From Aplidium turbinatum (taxonomy: Eukaryota; Chordata; Ascidiacea; Aplousobranchia; Polyclinidae), in the NCBI GenBank assembly GCA_918807975.1, contig OU964930.1, positions 12,952,372 through 13,016,371 on the forward strand: a DNA stretch of 64,000 nucleotides, read 5' to 3'. A program made the position numbers and the translations under genes. Of this stretch, positions 41,192 to 52,337 are shown in pieces. The notes beneath the pieces are model-generated. The model saw only the letters and a program-made list of their open reading frames with translations. It had not been told where the DNA came from and did no database searches. Within the stretch, counting starts at the first letter, position 1; every line of letters starts with the position of its first letter.

Positions 41192-41874
41192 CAAGCCTTA
41201 AAGCAGCCGGCGGCCATGGCCGCTAAGTAGTACTTGAATGACCGCCTGTGCTACCTCCTCCGTCGGCCAAGTTTGGCCGCCGGTTTCTTCTAGCCAATTA
41301 TTTAATTTTGCAATAAAATGATCGTGGATTAAATATCGAAAATATGTAGTATCAAAGAGTGACGCAGAATTAGGTATTTAATATATTTAGGTATTTAATA
41401 TCGATTTAATGTTGTCGGACATTGAATCGTTGTTAAAAAGGAGAACTAGGTTAGTTGACACCGTGGGTAAAACACGTGTCTTCATAGTTGAGAACGCTGT
41501 AGGTTAGTGACTTCACACCCTCAATGGTGACATCATAACGGAATAAATGGTCACGTTTTATGAAAGGCGGTATGCATTGAAACAATTTACTAAGCTGCGA
41601 GCAGTTGAAACAATTTAGGGTCATTAGATGATCCCAAAATACCGGATTACAATCCCGATAAAGCATTTAATGCGTGGTAACGATTCTATTGCAGGACGTC
41701 GCCCAGACTTCAACAACGCTAAGTGATCATTTTAACATTGTTGCAAGTTTAATGCTATTTACTTGTGCTATCGTTATTGTATTTTGGCCTCCAAGCACGC
41801 AGATTTGGCCGCCGAGAAGGAGCTCTCAGTAGGCCACGATGGCTGCCGGAAAAAAACACGAGTTTTAAGGCCTG
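41192..41874. mobile_element. 683-bp element with CAGGCCTTAAA ends, 6-bp TSD
   Basis: CAAGCCTTAAAGCAGCCGGC and TTTTAAGGCCTG are flanked by atattg at 41,186-41,191 and 41,875-41,880. GGCCGCC-rich stretches lie near both ends. No coding. Confidence 0.65.
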
Positions 41875-41880
41875 ATATTG

Positions 41881-42173
41881 TCAGCTAAACACTGTCTAAA
41901 AAATCGTAATAACACTTTTCAGTCTCAATTTCCAAAAGACATTTATTTAAATAGCTAGTTTGATAGTAGGCTATGTGCCAACTCAGTTCAGTTTATTTTT
42001 TGTTTTGTTGGCGAAAAAGAAAGACACAAAAAGCAAAAACACAAAAAACACAAATAATTCGCGCAACAAGGATGACAGCGAAAGACCAAAAGGTCACCAA
42101 AGTCAGCTGCCACCCAAACATTTAAACAAAAGACCCAAAATTAAGAACATTAACACATACGGTATATAATAAA
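41881..42173. other. No gene recognised
   Basis: Short AT-rich stretch with a lysine/asparagine-rich ORF that looks like chance. Confidence 0.4.
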
Positions 42174-43446
42174 CAGCCCTCGAAATTAGCTTCCATCTAC
42201 GACGGCAAAAACATTGCCGTCGCCAAATTAACAAACCTTGGAATACGGCGGCAATTGCCGTATGCTTTAATCAAACAAAATTTTATGCGCTTCTTCTTCA
42301 TCGTGTGTCACACGGCAGTAGCCCAGAGCATCACAAAAGCTATTTTATGCGCTGACAATGCTCTTGTGAACTGTAAAAAGTTTGCAACCTTATAAATAGG
42401 CTACTGGCTTAATTGTTACGCAAAAGTTATTCTTTCATCGAATGCTTATTTTTTACCGGTGTCGTTGCGAATATGAATAGTGGTACAAAATTAGATAAAT
42501 GGTTTTTCGGCAGTAAAGTAATGCTTCCGATCATGACATCGCGCGTTCATGAACAGGCAGTTTTGCGTCTTCAAGTATTCCAGTGACGACGCGACAACCT
42601 CTTCCTCCAGTACAGCATCCGATTTCGACTAGTTTTTTATCCTTGAACAGACTTTGTGTTGCTCGCAGTATCCTAATTGTGCCGAAATTATGTTAGTGTA
42701 TTGTATACGTAAATCGAGGCAATCTTCTATTGATTTGCTACCGGTACCTGATTGAGCAATTAACGTTATTTCATGATAATTCAACGTCGCTAGATGTCGA
42801 ATTAATGTAAAACAAACGTAAGTTTCTTATTGGCATTGTTGTTATGCGATATAACCCGCCGGAAAAATTAAATCGATTTGTGCTGGCTCGAAGGTTGAAT
42901 CAACCCAAAATTAACTTACTGTTTTCCTCCCAATGAGTTACGGTATTTCACGTGAATCACCGTAACAGCGTGCATATCGCGTTTCTTGCTTTATTGCTAC
43001 TTTTGGTATTATTACATCATAACAAATCAAACAGTGCGGCCGTGATAGACTATTCGATTATATTTTTCTCTTCTCGTTTTACATTTTTTGGTACATTTTT
43101 TTCGTAATAAACGTTCACAGCAATTGCCGAGGCAATTTCAACTTATTGCCGTTTGGCCTTGTCAACGTTTTTGCAAAGTAAAAATATGCTAATTTCGAAG
43201 CCTGCGTGAGTGTTCACAGCAAGTAAAATAGTCCGAGGTTAGGTCTTGGTGCGATGTTTCTGCTGATTAAACTCCCGCTGCGAGTAAACAAAACAGGAAG
43301 AAATTTTGAACAATTTTTGTCCTAGTCCTAATTAAGTGCTCATTTTGCGACGGCATTTTTATTGCCGTAGCAGAATGGCCATGATGATGTTTGCGGCGGC
43401 ATTTACCACGGCAATTGCCGTGTGCCGCCGCTAATTTCGAGGACTG
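42174..43446 (+). mobile_element. hAT-like element copy C, most complete of its family
   Basis: CAGCCCTCGAAATTAGCTTC at 42,174 and GCTAATTTCGAGGACTG ending at 43,446 bound a 1.27-kb element. Flanks are AT-rich and only 'aataaa' is shared. It supplies the empty sites that prove three insertions into copy A. Repeated CGGCAATTGCCG palindromes occur near both ends. Confidence 0.75.
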
Positions 43447-43572
43447 AATAAATAGCACAATACCAGCACTTTAATTTGTAAAAATTAACAATGGAATTAA
43501 CAATACATTAACAATGGAATAACACAGGGCAAAATAAAAAAAACATTGTGAAGAGAAATAAGCGGATGATAC

Positions 43573-43758
43573 GTTTCAGGAGTGATCATTGTACAAATTC
43601 TTTAATAAACATCTATATTTAAATTTAAAAACATTGTAAGACTTTTCTTTTGGTACTTGATTCCATAGTTTCACTCCATTAAAACATAGCATCTTCTTAC
43701 CAGAGTTTGACGTTGTAGAAGGCAAATATAAATCATTTTTTTGATTCTGACGGGTCAA
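43573..43758 (-). pseudogene. C-terminal scrap of another LINE
   Basis: Reads NQKNDLYLPSTTSNSGKKML, then CFNGVKLWNQVPKE and FKFKYRCLLKN. The G-x-x-L-W-N-x-x-P pattern followed by a basic helix is the usual end of CR1/L2/RTE-type LINE proteins. Too short to classify. Confidence 0.6.
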
Positions 43759-43879
43759 AAAACTAAACTCATGACAAAGACAGGACTCAATTCAATTTTC
43801 TCTTTCGCCCTGGGCGTGTGATGTTCTAGTCTTTTCCCAAACATGTGCCGGTAGGCTACTCTGTTCCTGACAAAAAAAC

Positions 43880-46800
43880 CAGGGTTGCCAGATACTCAAG
43901 CTATAGTAAGGCCAAATCCATTATAAAATAAGGCCAAAAAAAGGCCAATTTTTTTATTTACTTCTAAGGCTAAATAAACGCTAACAACTTAATTGAAATA
44001 ATTTTTTGAAAATGCCATTTTATGATCAAATTTGACAGATAATGATTTAGCACTGTCAGAACATAATGACCGGTTCGTTTGCATAATTTGATTAATGAAA
44101 AATTACTGTAGTAGCAGATAAACTAGAAACCATTATTACTTCAATTCATGAACAGTGGTATTCGGAACATCTAGCTAAGCAATAAGCATGAATTTGTCTT
44201 ATTGAGTATATGTACCAGGGATGTCTACAACTACAGGATTGGAAACTATTTTCAGTGCTATACATGACTACAGAAGAATTACACTAGCCGACAAAAAAAA
44301 AAAAACATTGTGGTGCCGGCGGTTTTTGAACTGATTTAGACTAACTTTGGGGCGCTGAATCCGAAAATGCAATCAGTTTTTCTCCATCAGGTCAACTTTT
44401 TAAGTTACAGTGATTCCACTGCATGAGTGAACTTGTGCATAAGGGCCATTCCGTGTCGATTCACACAGTCAAGAGATTCAACCTTTCGATTTTCTTTAAA
44501 TTTTACACACCTTTTTACTATTCTATATGATGAACACTTGCAAAATTTGAGTGAAATATATTGAGAAACACGAGAGTTATGAACCATTTAGTTTGGGGGG
44601 GGTCTGCTGAGGGGGCACAATTTTTTTTTTGGCCATGTTTGAGGCCCTATTACTGCTAAACTAAATTAGGTAACAACCCAATTTTTTTACAGGTGATAGT
44701 ACTTCTGCCAAATATTGAAAAAAACATCATCGTTCACTTTGTCACTCTAAAAGGTCAAAGGTCATAGACTCCCAAAGTTGGCCGTTTCCAGCTCTCGGCT
44801 AAAATTTTCTAAAGTTTGAAAAGCTCACCAAGACCCCATTTCTGATTGATTTTGGCTGAAATTTGGTGGAAGTGTTGTTTACAGGATTTTCTATGAACTA
44901 AAAAAATTTTAGTACAAAATATTAAATAGGTTGGGAGATATTTTATATGAAACATGGGTCAAAATGGAAAAAAAGCTAAAAGTGGAGTCCTTTTAATATC
45001 CCGGTTAGCCATAACCCCAGAGAAAATTTGCACTGAAATTTTATCCACTAATTCACTAAGACATGACAAGTCTACCATGCAAAATTGATCCATGGTTCTC
45101 AATGTTTTATAGAAAGTATGCGTCAAAGTAAATCCAATTGTGGCAACCCTTCAAAAACAGGAACAGGAAGTTCTTCACTGTGTACAAGTGTGTAGCACTG
45201 GCCTGATTGCTGAAGCTAGGTTTGGATATTGCAAGAAAGTCCTATTTTCCTGTTTATGCCTTTTGTGTTTACTGCACAAAAACAGCAGTCGCTATTATGA
45301 TATTTTAGCTCATGCCACACCATTAGACTTCTTTTGTTTCGTCCATTGACGTAAATGTTCTTTCAAAGTTTTGCAAACAATGTGGGGAGCCCAAGACTTA
45401 TCTTGATCTCCAACTTCACTTTACAGTAAAGTAAAGGTGTGGAGTCTGAAGGTGTTGTGTGTCCACACCTTTACTACTGTTTACTTTAAAGTTTACTTTA
45501 AAGTTTTCTTGCTTACTTTACTGTAAAGTGAAGTTGGGGATTAAGATAAGTCTTGGGCTCCCCACATTGTTTGCAAAACTTTGAAAGAATATTTACGTCA
45601 ATGGACGAAACAAAAGAAGTCTAATGGTGTGGCATGAGCTAAAATATCATAATAGCGACTGCTGTTTTTGTGCAGTAAACACAAAAGGCATAAACAGGAA
45701 AATAGGACTTTCTTGCAATATCCAAACCTAGCTTCAGCAATCAGGCCAGTGCTACACACTTGTACACAGTGAAGAACTTCCTGTTCCTGTTTTTGAAGGG
45801 TTGCCACAATTGGATTTACTTTGACGCATACTTTCTATAAAACATTGAGAACCATGGATCAATTTTGTATGGTAGACTTTTCATGTCTTAGTGAATATGT
45901 GGATAAAATTTCAGTGCAAATTTTCTCTGGGGTTATGGGTAACCGGGATATTAAAAGGACCCCACTTTTAGCTTTTTTTCCATTTTGACTCATGTTTCAT
46001 ATAAAATATCTCCCAACCTATTTAATATTTTGTACTAAAATTTCTTTAGTTCATAGAAAATTCTGTAAACAACACTTCCCCCAAATTTCAGCCAAAATCA
46101 ATCAGAAATGGGGTCTTGGTGAGCTTTTCAAATTTTAGAAAATTTTAGCCGAGAGCTGGAAACGGCCAACTTTGGGAGTCTATGACCTTTGACCTTTTAG
46201 AGTGACAAAGTGAACGATGTTGTTTTTTCAATATTTGGCAGAAGTACTATAATATCACCTGTAAAAAAATTGGGTTGTTACCTAATTTAGTTTAGCAGTA
46301 ATAGGGCCTCAAACATGGCCAAAAAAAAAAATTGTGCCCCCTCAGCAGACCCCCCCCAAACTAAATGGTTCATAACTCTCGTGTTTCTCAATATATTTCA
46401 CTCAAATTTTGCAAGTGTTCATCATATAGAATAGTAAAAAGGTGTGTAAAATTTAAAGAAAATCGAAAGGTTGAATCTCTTGACTGTGTGAATCGACACG
46501 GAATGGCCCTTATGCACAAGTTCACTCATGCAGTGGAATCACTGTAACTTAAAAAGTTGACCTGATGGAGAAAAACTGATTGCATTTTCGGATTCAGCGC
46601 CCCAAAGTTAGTCTAAATCAGTTCAAAAACCGCCGGCACCAAAAATTGTGTCGGCCAGTGTTATTAATATAAAACATTGTTTGTATCAACTAAAGAATGT
46701 ATAAAATTCAATTTTGCAATAACAATATAAAATATAGCCTTTACTCACATCAAAACTTATTTGATGTATAGAAGTTTAAAACCACAAATCTAAAAAATCA

Positions 46801-47413
46801 AAAATAAACGAATGCAAAAATTCCCTGTCGTTCTGTAGCATTTTGCGTATTGCAAACCGGATCAAAAGTAAACGTGGAGTGTTCAACAATCAGTGAAATG
46901 TGTTGTCGTAGGCTTTTATAATAAACTTATTCACAGACCAACCCAGTATGAAATCAATACGTTTAAGATGTCATAAGAACTAAAACTAATACTCGGTTTT
47001 GAAATTATTTAGCAGCCAACAAAATACATTGCACAAATGGAATGCAAACACATCATATTAACAAACAAGGCAAGTGTATACTTTACGGTTTACGGCAGGT
47101 GCAACTTAATAGAACCGCCCTGTCCACTGCTAACACATTCTCTACTCTCTACCTATGTCTCTAATCTCCAAATAAAATTAAAACGAATATAGGTCAGGCT
47201 CTAAGTGATGATAAGTGATACTTTTATATTACAATTGAAATTGAATTTCCTTAAAATAATACTTTCTAAACTGGTCAAAACTTGCAGCCATAAAAAGGGC
47301 CAAATAAGGCCAGATTTTCTGGCCTTATTTGCATCAATTTTTTAGGCCAACTGCAATTTAAAAAGGCCAGTTTTCTGGAATTTGGCCTAAAAAAAGGCCA
47401 TCTGGCAACTCTG
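43880..47413. mobile_element. hAT-like element, CAGGGTTGCCAGAT ends, 8-bp TSD
   Basis: CAGGGTTGCCAGATACTC and ATCTGGCAACTCTG are flanked by aaaaaaac at 43,872-43,879 and 47,414-47,421. The ends repeat 'aaggccaaa' words. About 1.15 kb is its own; the rest is the palindrome at 44,282-46,660. No transposase seen. Confidence 0.75.
44282..46660. mobile_element. 2.4-kb near-perfect palindrome with CACTA/G ends and TTA TSD
   Basis: CACTAGCCGACA and TGTCGGCCAGTG are flanked by tta (44,279-44,281 and 46,661-46,663). The arms, about 1.18 kb each, are almost identical: short frames at 44,405-44,587 and 46,365-46,547 give the same peptide, as do 45,140-45,349 and 45,598-45,807. The centre, near 45,470, carries a smaller inverted repeat, gtaaaggtgtgg/ccacacctttac. 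CACTA-type ends with a 3-bp duplication suggest the CMC/EnSpm group. No protein. Confidence 0.88.
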
Positions 47414-47421
47414 AAAAAAAC

Positions 47422-47710
47422 CATTGATTTGATAGATTGCCTAGCGTCAGTGTTGCCACGTGTAGGTTTCTTTGCATTATATGACGTCACCTTTCACCTG
47501 CTGCGCCATCCGAAAAAATTAGCCTACTAAATCCCAACAAGCATATTTCAAAAATCCCTGCATGCTCCGATGCAAACTCTGGCACTCATTACTCAGTAAT
47601 GTTCTTTAAAAATGAGGATTTTGCAAGTCGCAACTGCAAATGTATTTTATTTTCAGATAAAAAAACTTTGAAGCATTCCGTGGGGATTCCCTACTTTCCT
47701 TGAGTAATCT
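47422..47710. other. No gene recognised
   Basis: Unassigned sequence between two hAT-like elements. Confidence 0.4.
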
Positions 47711-47869
47711 CTGCTTGCCAGTAGCGCACCCAGCATGGGGCTAAGGGGGCTCAAGCCCCCCCAAACTCGCCACAAAAAATAAAGTTTTGTATGTTCCCTA
47801 TGTAGGCTAGGCTATACCTTTTGCTTACAGGTTAGATATGAATAAGACACAACAATACAACAGGCCCGA

Positions 47870-48420
47870 GCATTATAACAATATATTTTACATAATTACT
47901 GTACAAATAGTTTTAACAGTCGAACGTTTTCGGCTTAATTTTAAGCCTTAATCAAGAATCAGAAAATAATTAATAAATGCAATAAATTTCAACTTCTTGA
48001 AGGTAAATTTACATTAGGAAAAGGCAACTACATAAATAACTACAAAAAAATTTGCACCACAGGGAACGTGATACATCAAGTAAATGTTGAGGAGAATGGA
48101 CGCACCTCCAGCAAATAATTGTTTGTTTAAATTTGGGTTGTAGCGTATAGCGTTAACAGTGCTTCCTGAATTTTGGTGTCAAATTGGGATTTTCCTTTGC
48201 GTAAAATTATAAATGAGTCAGCAGAGAATTTTTGATTTGTGCAAAAAGAACACTCCATGATATGGTCTTTGATGGCACTTTTCTTTAACTCCCTAAAGCT
48301 CAGATGCTCCCGTACTCTCGTGGTCAAATGTCTGGTGGACAACTGGACATACCGATGAACCATAGCGTCATACGTCAATGCCGAATCACACGGACATGTA
48401 AAACTGTATAGGCCTACGAC
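47870..48420 (-). pseudogene. Penelope-like endonuclease fragment, second lineage
   Basis: From about 48,411 the minus strand reads FTCPCDSALTYDAMVHRYVQ, then LSTRHLTTRVREHLSFRELK, a CSFC pair and KGKSQFDTKIQEALL, the middle and end of a GIY-YIG domain as in Penelope-like elements. It is much more diverged from the copy at 32,345 than two copies of one family would be. The 3' tail ends in 'aagccgaaaacgttcgac'. Confidence 0.65.
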
Positions 48421-48895
48421 ATTTGAGCAGAGAGACGAAGGCGTCTGGGACTTTAATTGAAAATAGGCTACGAACTAATTTTGAATGTTTTGTAAATAGG
48501 AAAAACGTCCACATCAAACTTACTGTTTACAAAATTAGTGTTTTGTTTCAAACTGTTTTCGTGCTAGTTGTTGGTTTCGCACTTATCTGTGTTGGCAAAC
48601 GGAAAGCTAATTTTATCTTGTCATAGGCCTAGATGACGAAAAGTCGAGATCTATAGAAGATTGCGAGAGTGGACGTAGGGATGAGAGTGTTGATAGTTCT
48701 AATAGCGTGGGGTTCACTAGGCCAACTTCTAATCTGGTTTGAGAGAACGAATCCTGATGTATCGGCAAACCGGTGGATAGTGGGCCGTGAGTGCCTTTAA
48801 ATATTAATCAAAGGGATGGGCACACTGCCGATCTTAGGGTATTTCGGGCCCTGTGCGGAATATACTTTGCTGGCCCCAATGACAATGATCCAATT

Positions 48896-49186
48896 CAGTA
48901 GCGAAGCTAGATATTTTGAAAAGGGAGGGGGGTCTTACGGTCGGCGGGCAAAGTTTGACGGCGTCATCGCCGAAGGCCACCCTGTGGCGGAGGATCTGGG
49001 GGTCCTCCCCTAGAAAATTTTGAAAAATTACTTTGAATTTGGGGCATTCTGAGAGCATGTTCAACAAAAATTTGGGTATGAATATTACTGTAAAATGGTG
49101 TTGTTCGGTGGCATAGCAAAAGGATAAGATCATGCGTTCCTCAGCATTTTTCGGAAATATAAAGCTATGTCTCTATGTTGATTTGG
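48896..49186. mobile_element. One-ended copy of the CAGTAGCGTAGCC MITE family
   Basis: Begins CAGTAGCGAAGCTAGAT and follows 16,650 onward for about 290 bp. It continues after the insertion at 49,187 with only a short piece; no right end was found. Confidence 0.65.
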
Positions 49187-49404
49187 ATGCAACCTATTTC
49201 GTCCCCTAAAAAATTCTTACCCCAATTCCGTACCCTGAAATCGGAGTAACAAAATCAAATTTCGACTTAATTCGTCCTCTGAAAAGATCAAGAGAAATTT
49301 TGAAATGGTTGCGGCAACTCCGATCAGCGACTTCGGCTCTGTTGTTTTTTTTCTCGATCTTTTCAGGATACGAAATATTCAGGGGACAAAAAAGGTTGCA
49401 CCCG
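49187..49404. mobile_element. Short relative of the TGCAACCTAGTTCG element
   Basis: GGATGCAACCTATTTCGTCC and AGGTTGCACCC bound 218 bp containing gatcagcgacttcggct, which matches the repeat unit of 5,838-6,900. 'gtctctatg' stands on both sides. Confidence 0.65.
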
Positions 49405-49909
49405 TTGAGTCTCTATGTTTTCACTTTGTTGAATTTTTCCATTGGAAATAACAAAATTACTGCATTTTCTGAGTAGATTGCGGGCCCCCTAATTTACGGG
49501 CCCTGTGCGATTGCACGGTTTGCACACCCCAAAGACCGGCACTGATGGGCATTGGCCTATTGTCACTATTATCGCAAATCACTCGGCCGACATTTCTGAA
49601 TTAGCCCCCCCATAAATTTTTTTCTGGGTGCGCTACTGCTGCTTGCTTCTTGAAATTTTTGTTTACGATATCTTAAATATGTTATTTTGGTGCGTATGTT
49701 GAAGCGTGGGAACGTTTTAACGTTTTATTTTTTTGATTGATTGATTGAAGCAGATTGAAGCATGCCAAAGGTGACCATACGCGTTGACTTCCGGGGCGGC
49801 GCCCCCCGTAAATTTATGTTTGAGGATCAACAAAAATGGCTGTTACAAGTGGTATTTCAAAAATAAGATACTTCGCGAAAGAGATTTAGATCATTTAAAC
49901 GGACTTAAA

Positions 49910-50176
49910 AAGGTAAAGGTGAGTCCCATACTTGATTCAAGCCTCGGGGAACGAGAAGATAAGGTTCTCATTAGACTAAGCCTTCGGCACTAACGAGAGT
50001 AGGGTGGCCAGTTCCTTTCTCTCAGCCGCCTTTCCTTCAGCAACTACGCCCACCCAATTTGTTACACCCTGGGTAGAGGTGAGCGGTGTTTTTCAACAAC
50101 CAGCTTAAGCCGGGAGTCGAACCAGGATTGCATGATTGGAAAGCGAGCGCCTTATCCGCTGCGCCATCCCACCGCC
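49910..50176 (-). mobile_element. tRNA-derived SINE, family 3, with 13-bp TSD
   Basis: From 50,176 on the minus strand: GGCGGTGGGATGGCGCAGCG (A box) and GGTTCGACTCCCGG (B box), followed by an unrelated body. Flanked by aaacggacttaaa at 49,897-49,909 and 50,177-50,189. Confidence 0.88.
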
Positions 50177-50520
50177 AAACGGACTTAAAGAATGCCGAAA
50201 GCGAAAAACAACCTACGTTGCTCTTGCCGCAAAACAGCTGATCGCACGGCTTTTTCTGGAACGTGAATTAGGCTACTGAGATGCGCACGCTCACAGTCAC
50301 ACACTGCCAATCTTCCCTCGCGTGAGGAGCAACTTCAAAGTCAAAACGCGTAGTAGCGAAAAAGCGAATGCGAGGTTGAATGTTTATTCTCATTTCACGA
50401 GTTATCTAAACGTCCGTTAGATTTTTTGTGACTTCAAACATGATTTCGTGTTTTGGTTCAATAAGCACTGTCTCTACTCAGGCTACATCTCATACACTCA
50501 TCTATATACATAGGCTACAC

Positions 50521-51201
50521 CAGTGGCGTAGCCAGGAAAAAAATTTGGGGGGGGGCCAAATATTTGATGAATTGAAGAGAACGACAAAGTGTTGGATTTA
50601 AGACATCGCCACCTGATGTGCAGTGGCGTATCCTGGGGGCTTGAGCAAGGGGAAGCAATGAAACTGGTGGGGGTTAGAGCGTGCCGAAGGCACGCGTATT
50701 CTAGGGGGGTCCGGGGGCATGCTCCCTCTGAAAGTTTTTGCAAAATTACACTTAAATAATGGATTATAGCGCTTTCTGGAAACACTTTTAGGGTAATATT
50801 TGTATGAAATTTATTAGCAGATAAACAGCTATTAACTTATTAAAGGTAGCTCTTACATACGAACGGGCAAAATCTGCGGCTAAAATTAGAGAACACCAAA
50901 AACTCAGCTACACAAAAACCCAACAGAGTAAGCCATTCTGAAATTGCTTCCACAAATTAGTTAAAAGAAACGTAAATCGAGTAAATTTTGCGCGATTTAG
51001 GATTTGCAAAATTTATTGGTGTCTTTCTGTGTGTCTAAAACAAGTCCTTGGGATGTTAATAGCCAGATGTCTTGGAAAACGTTATAAATTTCTACAAATT
51101 TTATTATATTTTCAACAAAAGGCTCAACTTCGGAATCCAAACTTTGAAAATTTGGGGGGGGCCATGGCCCCCTTCGCCCCCCCCCCCTGGCTACGCCTAT
51201 G
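50521..51201. mobile_element. 681-bp hAT MITE with perfect 8-bp TSD
   Basis: CAGTGGCGTAGCCAGG and CCTGGCTACGCCTATG are flanked by ggctacac (50,513-50,520 and 51,202-51,209). A second CAGTGGCGTATCCTGG start lies inside at 50,626, probably a truncated relative. Confidence 0.88.
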
Positions 51202-52337
51202 GGCTACACTCCTGCACTACCGTATATACAGTACTCGAGTATAGGTCAATCTCTTGTGTAAGTCGAACTTTTGAGCTGAAAATCGGTGATATTTCCTTCT
51301 CAAGTCGAATAGCTTGTTCCCGACACTACCATTCCATGGTTCATCTAAGTATTGGCATTGACGTATGATGAGGAAATTTCAAATTAGATGGTAGAGTAAC
51401 TTACGCTGCTGGAATAGTCACGTAACTATTCACGGCAATATTAAGTAAACCAGATAAATTAGACGCGCTATTTTGAACGAGGTCTTCCCGCTGTGAGATC
51501 AATTATGATTCAACAGAACGCATTGTTTTGTTTGCAATATGTGAGAATTAAATCGAAAACCGAAAAAAGAAAAGGTGTTTAATGTCGTCGCGGATATTCG
51601 TCACAGTCTTCGTAGCCGCAGTCGTCTTCGTCGCAGATATTGCCTGCATTAACGACGTCTCTTAATGTCACAATCAATGTGTATTGCCTCGCGATGGGTT
51701 GCTTTGTGTCTTCAACGAGCGTTGTTGTTTTGATTGTAAAACTCTGGTGCGATGTGTTATTATCGGTTATGACCTGAAGTAACCTTTGATGCGAACCTCG
51801 AACATTCTGTTGTTTTCTCAATCACCAAATATCGTTTGTCATGATGTCACAAGGATGTTTACCAATGGATCTCTGATTATGAAATCTGTATTATGTAACG
51901 TGTATTTTCTAGAATCATTCTCCCTACGTGGCAATCTAGAGACTTCTGTTGTTTACATTTAAATGCTGCTTGATAGAACAATGGTTCTTTATGATGTAAC
52001 CTTACGTAACCTTCTCGAAGTTACTGGACTGAACAACCAACTATAAATAGTGGTGTAATTTGTGTAATGATTATTATTATGGGACTTGTATTATTATGAG
52101 TTGTTTATGAGAGTTGTGTTATGAGTTGTGGATTGGTAGTTGGTGCAGAAATATTGGTGATTGAGACTTGAAGTAATTGAATAGGCCTACAAGTAGATGA
52201 GAATTGGTGCTGATATAAATTGTGTTCGAAATTAGAGTTAGAAGAGAAGCCGTTCGATAAAGTCCTTCAAGAGTTTTCATTATCATTTTACCGGTAGAAC
52301 TATCCGATCATTTAATTGACTACTTTTCGGTTTAACC

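Larger units (their letters stand above)
48823..49544. mobile_element. hAT-like element nested in 47,719-49,638
   Basis: CACTGCCGATCTTAGGG and CCAAAGACCGGCACTG are an inverted pair flanked by 'atgggca' on both sides. GGGCCCTGTGCG words sit inside each end. Confidence 0.65.
47719..49638. mobile_element. hAT-like element, CAGTAGCGCACCCAG ends, 8-bp TSD
   Basis: CAGTAGCGCACCCAGCATGG and CTGGGTGCGCTACTG are flanked by a perfect duplication ctgcttgc (47,711-47,718 and 49,639-49,646). It holds a Penelope-like fragment and a second hAT. Confidence 0.88.

Noticed and set aside
45140-45807. Two identical 69-codon ORFs on opposite strands
   Set aside because: They are mirror images in the arms of the 44,282-46,660 palindrome and have no recognisable domain. 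Identity reflects DNA symmetry, not protein selection.
51579-51821. 80-codon acidic minus-strand ORF
   Set aside because: No recognisable family, no clear ATG start and no splice continuation; kept only as a remark under the element at 51,220-54,612.
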